Both the position numbers and the translations under genes were made by a program. DNA of 64,000 bases from Prochlorococcus marinus CUG1433 (GTDB lineage Bacteria; Cyanobacteriota; Cyanobacteriia; PCC-6307; Cyanobiaceae): positions 372,001 to 436,000 of the forward strand of contig JAEPLN010000001.1 in the NCBI GenBank assembly GCA_017644425.1. The letters run 5' to 3'. The notes beneath the pieces are model-generated. The model saw only the letters and a list, made by a program, of their open reading frames with translations, had not been told where the DNA came from and searched no databases. This document shows positions 36,569 through 47,154 of the stretch, in pieces. Numbering within the stretch: the first letter of the stretch is position 1; every line of letters begins with the position of its first letter.

Positions 36569-36759
36569 TTCGAAGAATGCTTCATTAAGTACTTATAAGT
36601 CAAGCGTTTTCGACAAAATCTCCATTAATGTTTTTTCTATCATTCATAAGTTAAACTTATCACCCTTGGTACTATTGATATGTCAATACTTATGCAAATT
36701 AGTTAGTGCATCAAAACATACTGTTGTGTTAAGAAAAAATTTACATTATGTTATTTCCG

Positions 36760-36816
36760 TACGAGGCAGGCCCTGTCTACACAGGTGTGGAATGTTCAAC
36801 CTTTCCTGTCTCCGTA
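36760..36816 (+). ncRNA. Candidate structured small RNA or rdgB leader, with csoS1-complementary loop
   Basis: The outer stem pairs TACG and AGGCAGG (36760-36770) with CCTGTCT and CGTA (36805-36816), 11 pairs with one bulge and one G-U. An inner hairpin CCTGT-CTAC-ACAGG is at 36772-36785. The segment between (36786-36804) is unpaired and contains TGTGGAATGTTCAA, which is complementary to the predicted csoS1 leader (17 pairs counting two G-U at the edge). A plausible promoter ends about 8 bases upstream. The G+C content is well above its surroundings. No terminator is evident, so it could also be just the rdgB 5' leader. Confidence 0.4.
36786..36799. repeat. 14-bp direct repeat, copy 2 (in structured element)
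   Basis: This is the second exact copy of TGTGGAATGTTCAA. It falls in the predicted single-stranded part of the structure at 36760-36816. The two copies start 231 bases apart. An alternative reading is a duplicated protein-binding site. Confidence 0.75.
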
Positions 36817-36863
36817 TCAAGCTTTGAAGTAAGATAATATTCACAATAAATTTATTTGTTATT

Positions 36864-37448
36864 TTGAACCTTCCAGTTCTAACTATTGCTAGTGGCAATC
36901 AAAGAAAAGTATCTGAAATTTCAGAGATGCTGGATGTTTTGTCTTTAAAGGTTCAGAAGCAACCAGAATATTTAAATGTCGAAGAGACTGGAAACACATA
37001 TTTTGAGAATGCACTTCTAAAAGCAAAAGCAGCTGCTTTAGAGACTAAAACTTGGGCATTAGCTGATGACTCGGGTCTTGAAGTAGATGTTTTAGATGGT
37101 CGGCCAGGAATTTATTCTGCTCGATATGCCAAAAATAATGATGAGAAAATTAAAAAATTAATCAATGAACTTTCTGATAGTCCTTACAGAAGTGCAAGAT
37201 TTATAAGTTGTATGGTTTTGTGCGATCCCTCAGGAAACTTAGTTAAAGATACAACAGGAATATGCTGGGGAGAAATTCTTAAGAACCCCAAATACCCAAA
37301 TGGGGAGTTCGAATCTATTTTTTGGGTTAAAGAAGCTAATTGTGTTTACGGTGAACTCACACAATCGCAACTAAATAAATTAGGTAGTAGAGGTAAAGCT
37401 GCAAAAATTATGTCACCTTTTTTAAAAAAAGAGATGGGTTTAAGTTAA
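36864..37448 (+). CDS. rdgB: XTP/dITP pyrophosphatase (RdgB/HAM1 family)
   Basis: The 194-residue protein starts at TTG 36864. TIASGNQRKVSEISEML, the family Glu in NVEETGNTYFENALLKA, and ALADDSGLEVDVLDGRPGIYSARYA with the metal Asp pair identify it. It hydrolyses noncanonical purine triphosphates to keep the nucleotide pool clean. The C-terminal FLKKEMG is typical. In marine picocyanobacteria it commonly separates csoS1 from csoS1D, as here. Confidence 0.92.
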   Translation: MNLPVLTIASGNQRKVSEISEMLDVLSLKVQKQPEYLNVEETGNTYFENALLKAKAAALETKTWALADDSGLEVDVLDGRPGIYSARYAKNNDEKIKKLINELSDSPYRSARFISCMVLCDPSGNLVKDTTGICWGEILKNPKYPNGEFESIFWVKEANCVYGELTQSQLNKLGSRGKAAKIMSPFLKKEMGLS

Positions 37449-37457
37449 AAAAAATTC

Positions 37458-38228
37458 TCAATAATTTGAAATTTCATCAATTGCTCTAATAGCAGCTGCT
37501 GCTGCCTCTTCTACATCTCCTTCTTTCCCTGCGAGAGTTAATCTACCAAAAGCTCCAACTGCCTTAACATCAACAACAGTAATATTTGAGGCTTTTTCTG
37601 CTTCATTTGCTGCTTTTAAAACATAACCAGCTGGTTCAGTTTCTAGTATAAACATGCTCATTCCGGATTGAATCATTGATCCGCTTCTGTTTTGTCTATT
37701 TATTAAAACTGCATGATCAGGAGTAATTGCTCTAATAACTTCAGTCCAACTCGTTGAAGGTTTTGTTCTTTTTCTAACTTCACTCCCAATAGCATCTAGA
37801 ACAACATCTCCAGAATGTAAAACCGTGCTTTGATCTTTATGGTAAAGAGCAAGAGATCCAAATGCTCTTTCAACAATCATCTGACCTAGTCTCACATTAC
37901 TAGCCTTTAAGGCAATATCAGTCACTCTATGAACGGCCATTCCAGGTGAAACTTCCATCCAAAGACATGAATCTCCAGGAATTGGTAAAAAACCTCTACT
38001 AACGGTTCCCATATATGCCGCCAATTGGGGCTGTAGAGAATCCAAAAAAACATATGTTCTCAACTCAATTTGTTCAACTTGACTTGCTTGTCTGGATACC
38101 AAAGATTTTTCTGAATCAGTTGTAATAAAACAGCTTGCACCACTGGCCTGAGATTGCACCTCAGATCCTGTGACAAGAGAACTGCCTTTTTTTCGTTCCC
38201 CTCTGTTTAAACTAGAAGTTGGTTCCAT
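37458..38228 (-). CDS. csoS1D: Tandem-BMC carboxysome shell protein CsoS1D
   Basis: The 256-residue protein has a basic, disordered N-terminus of about 50 residues and then two BMC domains: [56 protein letters not shown] and [62 protein letters not shown]. Double-BMC trimers of this kind stack face to face and have large gated pores. It is part of the carboxysome shell though separated from csoS1 by rdgB, which is on the opposite strand. No direct linkage to the main operon. Confidence 0.94.
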   Translation of the reverse strand: MEPTSSLNRGERKKGSSLVTGSEVQSQASGASCFITTDSEKSLVSRQASQVEQIELRTYVFLDSLQPQLAAYMGTVSRGFLPIPGDSCLWMEVSPGMAVHRVTDIALKASNVRLGQMIVERAFGSLALYHKDQSTVLHSGDVVLDAIGSEVRKRTKPSTSWTEVIRAITPDHAVLINRQNRSGSMIQSGMSMFILETEPAGYVLKAANEAEKASNITVVDVKAVGAFGRLTLAGKEGDVEEAAAAAIRAIDEISNY

Positions 38229-38325
38229 TCACGCGACTATAACGGATAATGGTTCATTTTTTCTATTAAATTTACTTGCATGCTTCCAACAAAACGATAA
38301 CTTCAAGTAAAAGATATGCATTTTT

Positions 38326-38694
38326 ATGGGAACTTCTCAAAAAAAAGAACCAAATGTTTCTGGTACTGAAAAGGAATTAACTCCTGATCAAACTCTTGGC
38401 TTAGTTAGTCTTAGCTTAATGCAAAAACTATCTCAGAAAGACCCATCTTTTAGTTGGTTAGAAGAAGATAAAATTGAAAAAGTAAATCTTAAGAACCTTA
38501 GAGATAGATTGGAGTTAACGCAATTAGCTATAAATACTGGAGCACCTTTAACCACTTCAGAAGTAACAGCTTTAATTGGGGCAAAACCCGGGAAATCCAA
38601 GTTAGAAAGAGCAGGATTATTAGCAACTAAAATAGCTAGAAATGTGTGGAAGATTTCAAAAATAAGTCAAGGAAATTCCTTCTACAGAAATTAA
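38326..38694 (+). CDS. Conserved cyanobacterial protein of unknown function
   Basis: A 122-residue soluble protein with an acidic N-terminus and a C-terminal half rich in short helices: LELTQLAINTGAPLTTSEVTALIGAKPGKSKLERAGLLATKIARNVWKISK. The TTSEVTALIGAKPG segment resembles a winged-helix or HTH, but I do not recognise a named family. It sits between csoS1D (divergent) and chlN (same strand, 158 bases further). A role in regulating either cluster is only a guess. Confidence 0.5.
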   Translation: MGTSQKKEPNVSGTEKELTPDQTLGLVSLSLMQKLSQKDPSFSWLEEDKIEKVNLKNLRDRLELTQLAINTGAPLTTSEVTALIGAKPGKSKLERAGLLATKIARNVWKISKISQGNSFYRN

Positions 38695-38843
38695 AATATG
38701 CCCCAAAAGTTTTTTTTCATAATTCCCATTTAAGTATTTAAACATTCATATAAGTTTTTTAAATGTGTTCATTTTGTAAGAGAACTTATTAATTACTTTC
38801 TTAAATTAAAAATTGTATGCAAGCTTGAACTATAAGCTCTTGA

Positions 38844-40109
<1,266 letters not shown>

Positions 40110-40115
40110 AAGAAT

Positions 40116-41687
40116 ATGGAATTAACTCTATGGACATATGAAGGACCGCCACATGTTGGTGCGATGAGAATTGCCTCTTCAATGAAAGATATTCATTATG
40201 TTCTTCATGCCCCTCAAGGAGATACATATGCAGATCTTCTTTTTACAATGATTGAAAGGAGGGGGCAAAGACCTCCTGTAACTTATACAACTTTCCAAGC
40301 TAGAGACCTTGGAGGCGATACAGCTGAATTAGTAAAGAAAAATATTAAGGAAGCTGTCGAACGATTTAAACCCAAAACTCTTTTAGTTGGAGAAAGTTGT
40401 ACTGCAGAATTAATCCAAGACCAGCCTGGGGCTCTTGCAAAAGGAATGGGGTTTGATATGCCAATTGTTAATCTTGAATTACCTGCCTATAGCAAGAAAG
40501 AAAATTGGGGAGCTTCAGAAACTTTTTATCAATTAACAAGAACTCTTTTGAAAGAGAAAGTAAGTTCTTCAGAAAAAATAAGTCCTCTAAGATGGAAGGA
40601 GTTAGGTCGCAGACCAAAAGTCAATATACTGGGCCCTTCACTACTGGGATTTAGATGCAGAGATGATGTAATTGAAATCCAACGCATACTTTCAGAGCAA
40701 GGAATAGATACAAACGTAGTTGCTCCATTAGGTGCTAGCCCAGATGATATTGAGAGACTAATTGATGCTGAAATAAATATTTGTCTTTATCCAGAAATTG
40801 CGGAAGCATCATGCGAATGGCTTAAACGGAACTTTGGAATGGAATATACAAACACTATTCCAATTGGAATAAAAAATACAATTGAATTTATAAATGAAGT
40901 TCATAACAAGTTGAACCTCCCCTTGACTAATAAAGAAGAATTAGAAAATAAATCAAAACTTCCTTGGTACTCAAAATCAGTTGACTCTAATTACTTAACT
41001 GGCAAAAGGGTTTTTATTTTTGGTGATGGAACACATGCAATCGCGGCTGCAAAAATTGCCAAAGAGGAATTAGGTTTCGAAGTAGTTGGTCTTGGTACAT
41101 ACAGTAGGGAAATGGCAAGACAGGTAAGAGCAACTGCAAAAGATCTAAACTTAGAAGCTTTAATTACTAATAATTATTTAGAAGTAGAAGATGCAATGAA
41201 AAAAGCCGCACCTGAACTAGTTTTAGGGACTCAAATGGAAAGGCATAGCGCCAAGAGACTTGGCATTCCATGTTCAGTAATAAGTACACCAATGCATGTT
41301 CAAGATGTTCCTGCAAGGTATAGTCCACAAATGGGATGGGAAGGAGCAAATGTGATTTTTGATGATTGGGTACATCCCTTAATGATGGGATTAGAAGAGC
41401 ATCTTATCGATATGTTTAAACATGACTTTGAGTTTGTCGACGGTCATCAAAGCCATTTAGGACATACAGCGACAAACACAAAGGACATTTTAAATTCTGA
41501 CGAAAAAAAAGAGAATAATCCTAAAGAGGGCATTATTTGGACTGAATCAGGTAGAGCTGAATTAACAAAAGTTCCATTTTTTGTAAGAGGTAAAGTTAAA
41601 ACAAATACTGAAAAATACGCAATCTTGAGAGGAATTCCAGAGATAAACGATGAAACTCTTTACGATGCCAAAGCATATTTTAGTTAA
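40116..41687 (+). CDS. chlB: Dark-operative protochlorophyllide reductase subunit B
   Basis: The 523-residue NifK-like subunit supplies the cluster-ligating Asp and the protochlorophyllide site with Chl[24 protein letters not shown] opens the protein, and [15 protein letters not shown] and [30 protein letters not shown]-like segments follow (residue order [11 protein letters not shown]). The C-terminal 45 residues ([21 protein letters not shown]) form the light-independent reductase-specific domain. Six bases separate it from chlN. Confidence 0.97.
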   Translation: MELTLWTYEGPPHVGAMRIASSMKDIHYVLHAPQGDTYADLLFTMIERRGQRPPVTYTTFQARDLGGDTAELVKKNIKEAVERFKPKTLLVGESCTAELIQDQPGALAKGMGFDMPIVNLELPAYSKKENWGASETFYQLTRTLLKEKVSSSEKISPLRWKELGRRPKVNILGPSLLGFRCRDDVIEIQRILSEQGIDTNVVAPLGASPDDIERLIDAEINICLYPEIAEASCEWLKRNFGMEYTNTIPIGIKNTIEFINEVHNKLNLPLTNKEELENKSKLPWYSKSVDSNYLTGKRVFIFGDGTHAIAAAKIAKEELGFEVVGLGTYSREMARQVRATAKDLNLEALITNNYLEVEDAMKKAAPELVLGTQMERHSAKRLGIPCSVISTPMHVQDVPARYSPQMGWEGANVIFDDWVHPLMMGLEEHLIDMFKHDFEFVDGHQSHLGHTATNTKDILNSDEKKENNPKEGIIWTESGRAELTKVPFFVRGKVKTNTEKYAILRGIPEINDETLYDAKAYFS

Positions 41688-41708
41688 TTTTTTACTAATA
41701 AATTTTAA

Positions 41709-41740
41709 TTAAGTCATGAGTATTTTCACTCATAACTTGA
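41709..41740. other. Hairpin in the chlB-chlL spacer
   Basis: TTAAGT-C-ATGAGT and ACTCAT-A-ACTTGA pair to give 12 base pairs (one G-U) with a single C/A mismatch and a 6-base loop. It starts 21 bases after the chlB stop. No T-run follows on the coding strand, so it is likely an mRNA processing or stabilising element rather than a terminator. Confidence 0.5.
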
Positions 41741-41771
41741 TAAATTAAATCCAAAAAATGTAGTTATAAGA

Positions 41772-41825
41772 ACATATTTCCCGCTTTTAATACAATTAAA
41801 TACATATTTGTTTAGAAACATATTT
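41772..41825. repeat. Three ACATATTT repeats upstream of chlL
   Basis: ACATATTT occurs at 41772-41779, 41802-41809 and 41818-41825 (spacings of 30 and 16 bases), all on the plus strand and 54 to 107 bases upstream of the chlL start. A possible -10 (TATAAA, 41849-41854) follows. They may be regulator sites for a separate chlL promoter. Short and A+T-rich, so chance is possible. Confidence 0.35.
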
Positions 41826-41878
41826 CATGTGTATTTACGCTGCAAGAATATAAATAATAATGTGTTTTAAAGCTTTAA

Positions 41879-42766
<888 letters not shown>

Positions 42767-42772
42767 TCTGAG

Positions 42773-43783
42773 TTAATCTAATCCAACCAATTGGCTTGTT
42801 AAATCAAAAGTTTGTTGAGAGGTCTTCGAATCAATTATTCTTTTTGACAATTTTTGAGAAAAAGCTTTTCTGCCAGTTTTCTGACGATTTCCCCAGCTCC
42901 AATGGACTGATGGTTTAGCAAATTCTTTATAAGTTGCCACTTGAGCAACCCTCTCTCCTGCCAGTCTTTGTGAAACATATCCTTTTGTTATAAATTTTTG
43001 AAATATCGGGAAAAGGAATCTAAATAACCAAGGTGTATCTCTAAAAAGTTTTGTATCAGCAACACATCCAGGATATAGAGAATTTACAATAATCTTCTCT
43101 GCAGGATATCTTTTTGATAATTCCTGAACGGTCACCATATTGCAAAGTTTACTATCCTTATAAGCCTTACCAGGTTTAAATTTCTTTCCATTAGCCATAC
43201 TTATGGGAGATAAAAAACCATTTTTGAAACCTGCTAAATCTCCCAAATCAGCTGGTGCAGGGATGGGGATCCTTCCTCCTAGTTCTGAATAATTAGCAGT
43301 AACAGTCCCTAATACTGTAATTCTTGGCTTGAATACAGTTGATTTGCCATTTAAAACAATTTCTCTTTCAGAAGATAAAATATTTTCCATAAGTAGGTTT
43401 ATCATGAGAAAATGCCCAAAATGATTTACTGCCATAGAGTTTTCAAACCCTTGAGCAGACCTTTCAGGTCTCTTTAGTCGCGGTTTATAAACTGCTGCAT
43501 TACAAATAAGAGAATTTATTGGTTTATTAAATTTTTCTAATATTTCATCGCAACCTTTTCTCACATCCTCCAAGTTAGAAAGATCTATTTCTATAAAGTG
43601 AACATGTTTAACTTCCTCTTTTGTCAAGAATTCATCAGCTATTTTTATAGCTCGTTTATTTGATCGATTAACAGCAATAACCTCCCATCCAAACCTTAAA
43701 AGAGGTTTTAGCGTATTTAATCCAACTCCTGAAGTTGTTCCTGTTATTAGGACTAAACCCTTAATGTTCTTACTCACTAGCAA
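42773..43783 (-). CDS. por: Light-dependent protochlorophyllide oxidoreductase (POR)
   Basis: The 336-residue SDR enzyme reduces protochlorophyllide using NADPH and light. The NADP motif is TGTTSGVGLNT, the NxxAVYKP-like ICNAAVYKPRL follows, and the catalytic Tyr-Lys pair is in AYKDSKLCNM. The family-specific insertion with Cys-containing segments and the C-terminal HWSWGNRQKTGRKAF are present. Having POR next to the DPOR genes gives two routes for the same chlorophyll step; DPOR works in darkness and POR with oxygen and light. Confidence 0.96.
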   Translation of the reverse strand: MLVSKNIKGLVLITGTTSGVGLNTLKPLLRFGWEVIAVNRSNKRAIKIADEFLTKEEVKHVHFIEIDLSNLEDVRKGCDEILEKFNKPINSLICNAAVYKPRLKRPERSAQGFENSMAVNHFGHFLMINLLMENILSSEREIVLNGKSTVFKPRITVLGTVTANYSELGGRIPIPAPADLGDLAGFKNGFLSPISMANGKKFKPGKAYKDSKLCNMVTVQELSKRYPAEKIIVNSLYPGCVADTKLFRDTPWLFRFLFPIFQKFITKGYVSQRLAGERVAQVATYKEFAKPSVHWSWGNRQKTGRKAFSQKLSKRIIDSKTSQQTFDLTSQLVGLD

Positions 43784-43831
43784 AAAAGTTAATTGAAAAA
43801 TGAAAAGTATGATGATTCAAGATCATCCTTA

Positions 43832-44179
43832 TCAACGCCATATTACTCTGATAATGTCCCTAGAAATTATTTGATCCTGATCCTTCATAAATCTTTGCTC
43901 ACCTTCAGCAGAAAGTAAATCATCAAACCTGCTTGTTAAATCATTAAATCGATATTTTTCGTATAAAAATGAGTCTTGAATTTCCCTAAGTCTGGTTAAT
44001 CTAACCTTCGAACTATAACCAAGTTTAACTAAGCTTATAATTGCTAAAAGTGAAAAGCAAAATTTTAAAATCAAAAAAACTAAAGATACAAAATGTTCCT
44101 GTTTCTGTTGCTTTTCTAAAAATGCAGAACAAAGATATTTTTTGTAAAAATTACTTTTTTTATAGAAAGATTTTGACAA
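43832..44179 (-). CDS. Single-pass membrane protein of unknown function
   Basis: The 115-residue protein has a basic N-terminus, one strong membrane helix at about residues 31-50 (LVFLILKFCFSLLAIISLVKLG) and a charged C-terminal tail with coiled-coil potential ending in ISRDIIRVIWR. It seems a lineage-specific cyanobacterial protein; I do not recognise a family. It lies between por and psaM on the same strand, so a thylakoid role is possible but unsupported. Confidence 0.5.
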   Translation of the reverse strand: MSKSFYKKSNFYKKYLCSAFLEKQQKQEHFVSLVFLILKFCFSLLAIISLVKLGYSSKVRLTRLREIQDSFLYEKYRFNDLTSRFDDLLSAEGEQRFMKDQDQIISRDIIRVIWR

Positions 44180-44261
44180 TTTTAATTATTGGTAAATTGC
44201 TGAATAAGTAAATTCAGACTATTCATATTATTACCTAAAAAAATTTATTTTCTAATAAATT

Positions 44262-44366
44262 TTAGTTTCTACCTAAACTAATGCCTAACCTAAGTGCTAA
44301 GACTCCAGCATGCATAACCACTATTAGACTTAGTGCAATTAAATTTATTGTTTGAGTTGGCTCCAT
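44262..44366 (-). CDS. psaM: Photosystem I subunit XII (PsaM)
   Basis: A 34-residue open frame beginning ATG GAG CCA and ending GGT AGA AAC TAA. The product starts [20 protein letters not shown] and ends [12 protein letters not shown], one membrane helix followed by the LAxRLxxxL motif of PsaM, a small subunit at the PSI monomer interface. It is too short for many gene finders. An inverted repeat CTGAAT-AAGTAA-ATTCAG at 44200-44217 lies downstream. Confidence 0.9.
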   Translation of the reverse strand: MEPTQTINLIALSLIVVMHAGVLALRLGISLGRN

Positions 44367-44466
44367 AGTAAAAAAATATTTTCTATATTCTCCACCCAAA
44401 AGAGAAAAATTTAAACACTATTACAAAATGATGTTACGTAATTAATAAATTGTAAGAAAAAATTTT

Positions 44467-45222
44467 TTGAAAATTATTATAAAAAGACCTGCAAAATTAA
44501 TTTTGGGGAAAGAAAATCAAGCTTTAATTTTTTCGACAAATAATTTACCTGGATTTAATCAAATGGCTTTTGATTTAAATTCTTTGGATAAGACTATTTC
44601 GAACCCTGAAATAATTCTTACATTGAGGTTCTATTATTGGACTGGAGATTGGCTTTCAATTGGCTATCACCAAAAGGAAATTCCTAATCATTGGAAAAAA
44701 TTATTATCAAATGGGGAAATTAACATTGTTAGACGTCCCACTGGAGGGGGAGCTGTTTTGCATTCAGGGGGCATAACATATGCAATAACATTTAAAAAAA
44801 CTTACTATAAAATCCTTAGTTATGAAATGGTTAATAATTGGTTAATAAAGAGTTTCAGAAAATTAGGTCTCAACTTACAAAATGGTAATTTACCAAAATC
44901 ACCCATTAAAACAAATTGTTTTGGGACTTCATTAATTTCTGATTTAGTTGATCAAGATGGCTTCAAGAGGATAGGAAGTGCACAATATCGTAAAAAAGGT
45001 GCATTTCTTCAACATGGAGAAATCCAAACAAATCCTTCTCAAGATTTGTGGTTCAAACTATTTAAAGAAGAAGCCCCACCGAAATTTAATTTAGGATTAA
45101 CCAATGATGAAATAGTGGAACATTTAAGAAATTCATTCCTAGAGAATAAATCAAATCTAAGGATCAATAATGTTTTCCTAGATAATAAAGATATTGAAAA
45201 ATTTCATAAGGCTAATTTTTAA
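44467..45222 (+). CDS. Lipoate-protein ligase A family protein
   Basis: The 251-residue protein starts at TTG 44467. The biotin/lipoate ligase fold is seen in IVRRPTGGGAVLHSGGITYA (the lipoyl-AMP loop), KTNCFGTSLIS and RIGSAQYRKKGAFLQHGEI with the catalytic Lys. In cyanobacteria, proteins of this group are thought to attach lipoate or octanoate to E2 or GcvH. It converges with the M50 protease gene, overlapping by 4 bases. The exact substrate is not clear. Confidence 0.82.
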   Translation: MKIIIKRPAKLILGKENQALIFSTNNLPGFNQMAFDLNSLDKTISNPEIILTLRFYYWTGDWLSIGYHQKEIPNHWKKLLSNGEINIVRRPTGGGAVLHSGGITYAITFKKTYYKILSYEMVNNWLIKSFRKLGLNLQNGNLPKSPIKTNCFGTSLISDLVDQDGFKRIGSAQYRKKGAFLQHGEIQTNPSQDLWFKLFKEEAPPKFNLGLTNDEIVEHLRNSFLENKSNLRINNVFLDNKDIEKFHKANF

Positions 45223-46442
45223 AGATCCCCTCTCTGCTTCATTGAATTGACTATTCTTGGTAAATCAATACCTAATGGATACTGATTTTTGTTAATTAAT
45301 TTATTAAAAATCTCTGAAGGTAAATTAAAACCTAATTTGTTCAATATGTGATTTCCAATTTTAGACCTATCAATTATTCCTAAAGGAATATCTGCTGCAT
45401 TTAGTACTAATATAAAACCTTCACTTGTTTCTTCTATTATTTCTATAGTTCTCCATAATTTGTTAGTAATATATATGTTTGCAAAACTTTTTATTGGTTT
45501 CTTGAAGTCTCCAACTAAGGTCCTTTCCCATTTTTTTATCGAAACAGATTTTAAGATATCTTCATCTACAAAACCTATCCATCTGCCATTATTTACGACA
45601 AACAAATATTTGTCGGTTGCATCCTTTTTATTTTTTATTAATGTATTAAATTTTAAAAAATTAGAATCGGACTCAATTTTTCTCAATGGCTTTAATTTCA
45701 GGTCTGAAACCTTATCAAATTTAAGTATGTTTTCAATTTTAAAAAATTGACTTTCTGATTTTGAAGAATTAACTCCAAATAAACCTAAAAAAGAAAGAAT
45801 AAAACCATAGTAAAAATTAAATCGAACTAAGCAAACTATTCCAAATATCAAAACTAAAAAAGATAAAGATAAATTAACTTTATTTAGAAAATTTCTTCCC
45901 TTATTTTTACTCCCTGAAAAATGCCAAATAATACTTTTTAATAAATTCCCTCCATCTAAAGAACCAATTGGAATCAAATTTAAGAAGCCTAAGAATAAAT
46001 TAAATATACCTACTCTTGAAATTACATTAACTGCTATTTGTTCCTGAGATGCACTGTTATTACTAATTAAAAGTAAGATAGATGCTGTAGCAAAACATAA
46101 AAGAGGTCTTACAATTGCAATTTTTATATTACCTAAAGCAGTTTGACAATACTTATCTATTTGTAAAATTGCTCCTAAAAAATAAAAAGTAATTTTTTTT
46201 ATTTTTACACCCTGATTAAGTGAAACAAAAGTATGAAAAACCTCGTGAAAAATAATTGAAGATAATAAGAAAAAAGAAGTTAAAAACCCTATAATCCAAG
46301 CTTCTTTATTATCATAAATATCGCCAGAAGATAAATTGACCTGATTACTTATACTCCATGAGAATAAAAAGAGAATAACAAACCAATAGGGATGCACTTT
46401 AAAGGGAATTCCCCATATTTTAAAAATTTGCCAACTTCTCAA
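45219..46442 (-). CDS. Site-2 type intramembrane metalloprotease (M50) with CBS domains
   Basis: The 407-residue protein has about six membrane helices. The zinc motif is IIFHEVFHTFVS (HExxH, with Phe), and the third ligand region is NLIPIGSLDGGNLLKSI. A cytoplasmic pair of CBS domains occupies about residues 235-385. This is the SpoIVFB-like branch of S2P, used to release membrane-bound regulators; CBS domains may sense adenine nucleotides. The target is unknown. It is divergent from trpF. Confidence 0.88.
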   Translation of the reverse strand: MRSWQIFKIWGIPFKVHPYWFVILFLFSWSISNQVNLSSGDIYDNKEAWIIGFLTSFFLLSSIIFHEVFHTFVSLNQGVKIKKITFYFLGAILQIDKYCQTALGNIKIAIVRPLLCFATASILLLISNNSASQEQIAVNVISRVGIFNLFLGFLNLIPIGSLDGGNLLKSIIWHFSGSKNKGRNFLNKVNLSLSFLVLIFGIVCLVRFNFYYGFILSFLGLFGVNSSKSESQFFKIENILKFDKVSDLKLKPLRKIESDSNFLKFNTLIKNKKDATDKYLFVVNNGRWIGFVDEDILKSVSIKKWERTLVGDFKKPIKSFANIYITNKLWRTIEIIEETSEGFILVLNAADIPLGIIDRSKIGNHILNKLGFNLPSEIFNKLINKNQYPLGIDLPRIVNSMKQRGDL

Positions 46443-46482
46443 AAATAATCTCCGCTATATTTAGCAATAATATTAATCTTAC

Positions 46483-47154
46483 ATGCAGGATAATGATATG
46501 CCCAAGACTAATCCTTTAGTTAAAATTTGTGGACTAACTTCTGAAGAACAAGCTCTTCAAGTCGCTAAATTAGGAGCGAATGCTATTGGCATTATTTCTG
46601 TTGAAGAGTCGCCAAGGTATGTATCAGCTGAAATTAAGAAAAAAATATTTAAAACCCTAGAAAACTTTTATCCAAAAATCGATAGAGTAAATGTTGTGCA
46701 AAATTGTCCTATAGATTTAATTATCAAAAACTTCTTAGGCAACCCAAGTGAAACTATCATTCAATTACATGGAGATGAAGATATTGATTATTGTAAAGAA
46801 ATAAGGAAAAAAATTCCCTATATTGGCCTATGGAAGGCTTTCAGAATAAAAACGGAAAAGGACATAGATAAAATAAAACCTTTTGAAGATTTTGTAGATG
46901 CGATACTACTTGATTCTTGGAATAAAGAAACTTATGGAGGTTCAGGTAAAAAAATAAATTCTATTTATTTAAAGAATTTGCAATTTAGCAAACCATGGTT
47001 GTTAGCAGGTGGAATATCAATCGAATGGATTGATGAAATCCTTACTGACTTCAAACCAGATGGCCTGGATATTTCAAGTAGTATTGAAATATCTCCAGGT
47101 TTAAAAGATATAAAAAAAACAGAGGATCTCTTTAAGTTGTTAAAAAGATTTTAG
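46483..47154 (+). CDS. trpF: Phosphoribosylanthranilate isomerase
   Basis: The 223-residue TIM-barrel enzyme of tryptophan synthesis. KICGLTSEEQALQVAKLGA carries the catalytic Cys, AILLDSWNKETYGGSGKKI the catalytic Asp, and PWLLAGGISIEWI with GLDISSSIEISPGLKD the phosphate-binding loops. The family's usual DSA is DSW here. It overlaps the convergent folE gene by 4 bases. trpA is about 30 kb away, so the pathway is dispersed. Confidence 0.94.
   Translation: MQDNDMPKTNPLVKICGLTSEEQALQVAKLGANAIGIISVEESPRYVSAEIKKKIFKTLENFYPKIDRVNVVQNCPIDLIIKNFLGNPSETIIQLHGDEDIDYCKEIRKKIPYIGLWKAFRIKTEKDIDKIKPFEDFVDAILLDSWNKETYGGSGKKINSIYLKNLQFSKPWLLAGGISIEWIDEILTDFKPDGLDISSSIEISPGLKDIKKTEDLFKLLKRF

Larger units (their letters stand above)
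36537..36863. promoter_or_regulatory. Divergent control region between csoS1 and rdgB
   Basis: A 327-base noncoding region. Listed from csoS1 outward: the 14-base sequence TGTGGAATGTTCAA at 36555-36568; a palindrome ACTTATAAGT at 36591-36600 containing a possible minus-strand -10 (TATAAG); ATAAGT-TAA-ACTTAT at 36646-36660, which fits the LysR-type T-N11-A rule; a further ACTTAT at 36688; a possible plus-strand promoter TTGTGT-17-TATGTT (36724-36752); and a G+C-rich structured segment at 36760-36816 with the second copy of the 14-base sequence. Apart from one poorly supported open frame (36561-36827), no gene is seen. Confidence 0.55.

Noticed and set aside
36561-36827. 88-codon plus-strand open frame in the csoS1-rdgB gap
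   Set aside because: It has no ribosome-binding site or recognisable protein features, and overlaps the repeats and the structured element. The region looks regulatory.
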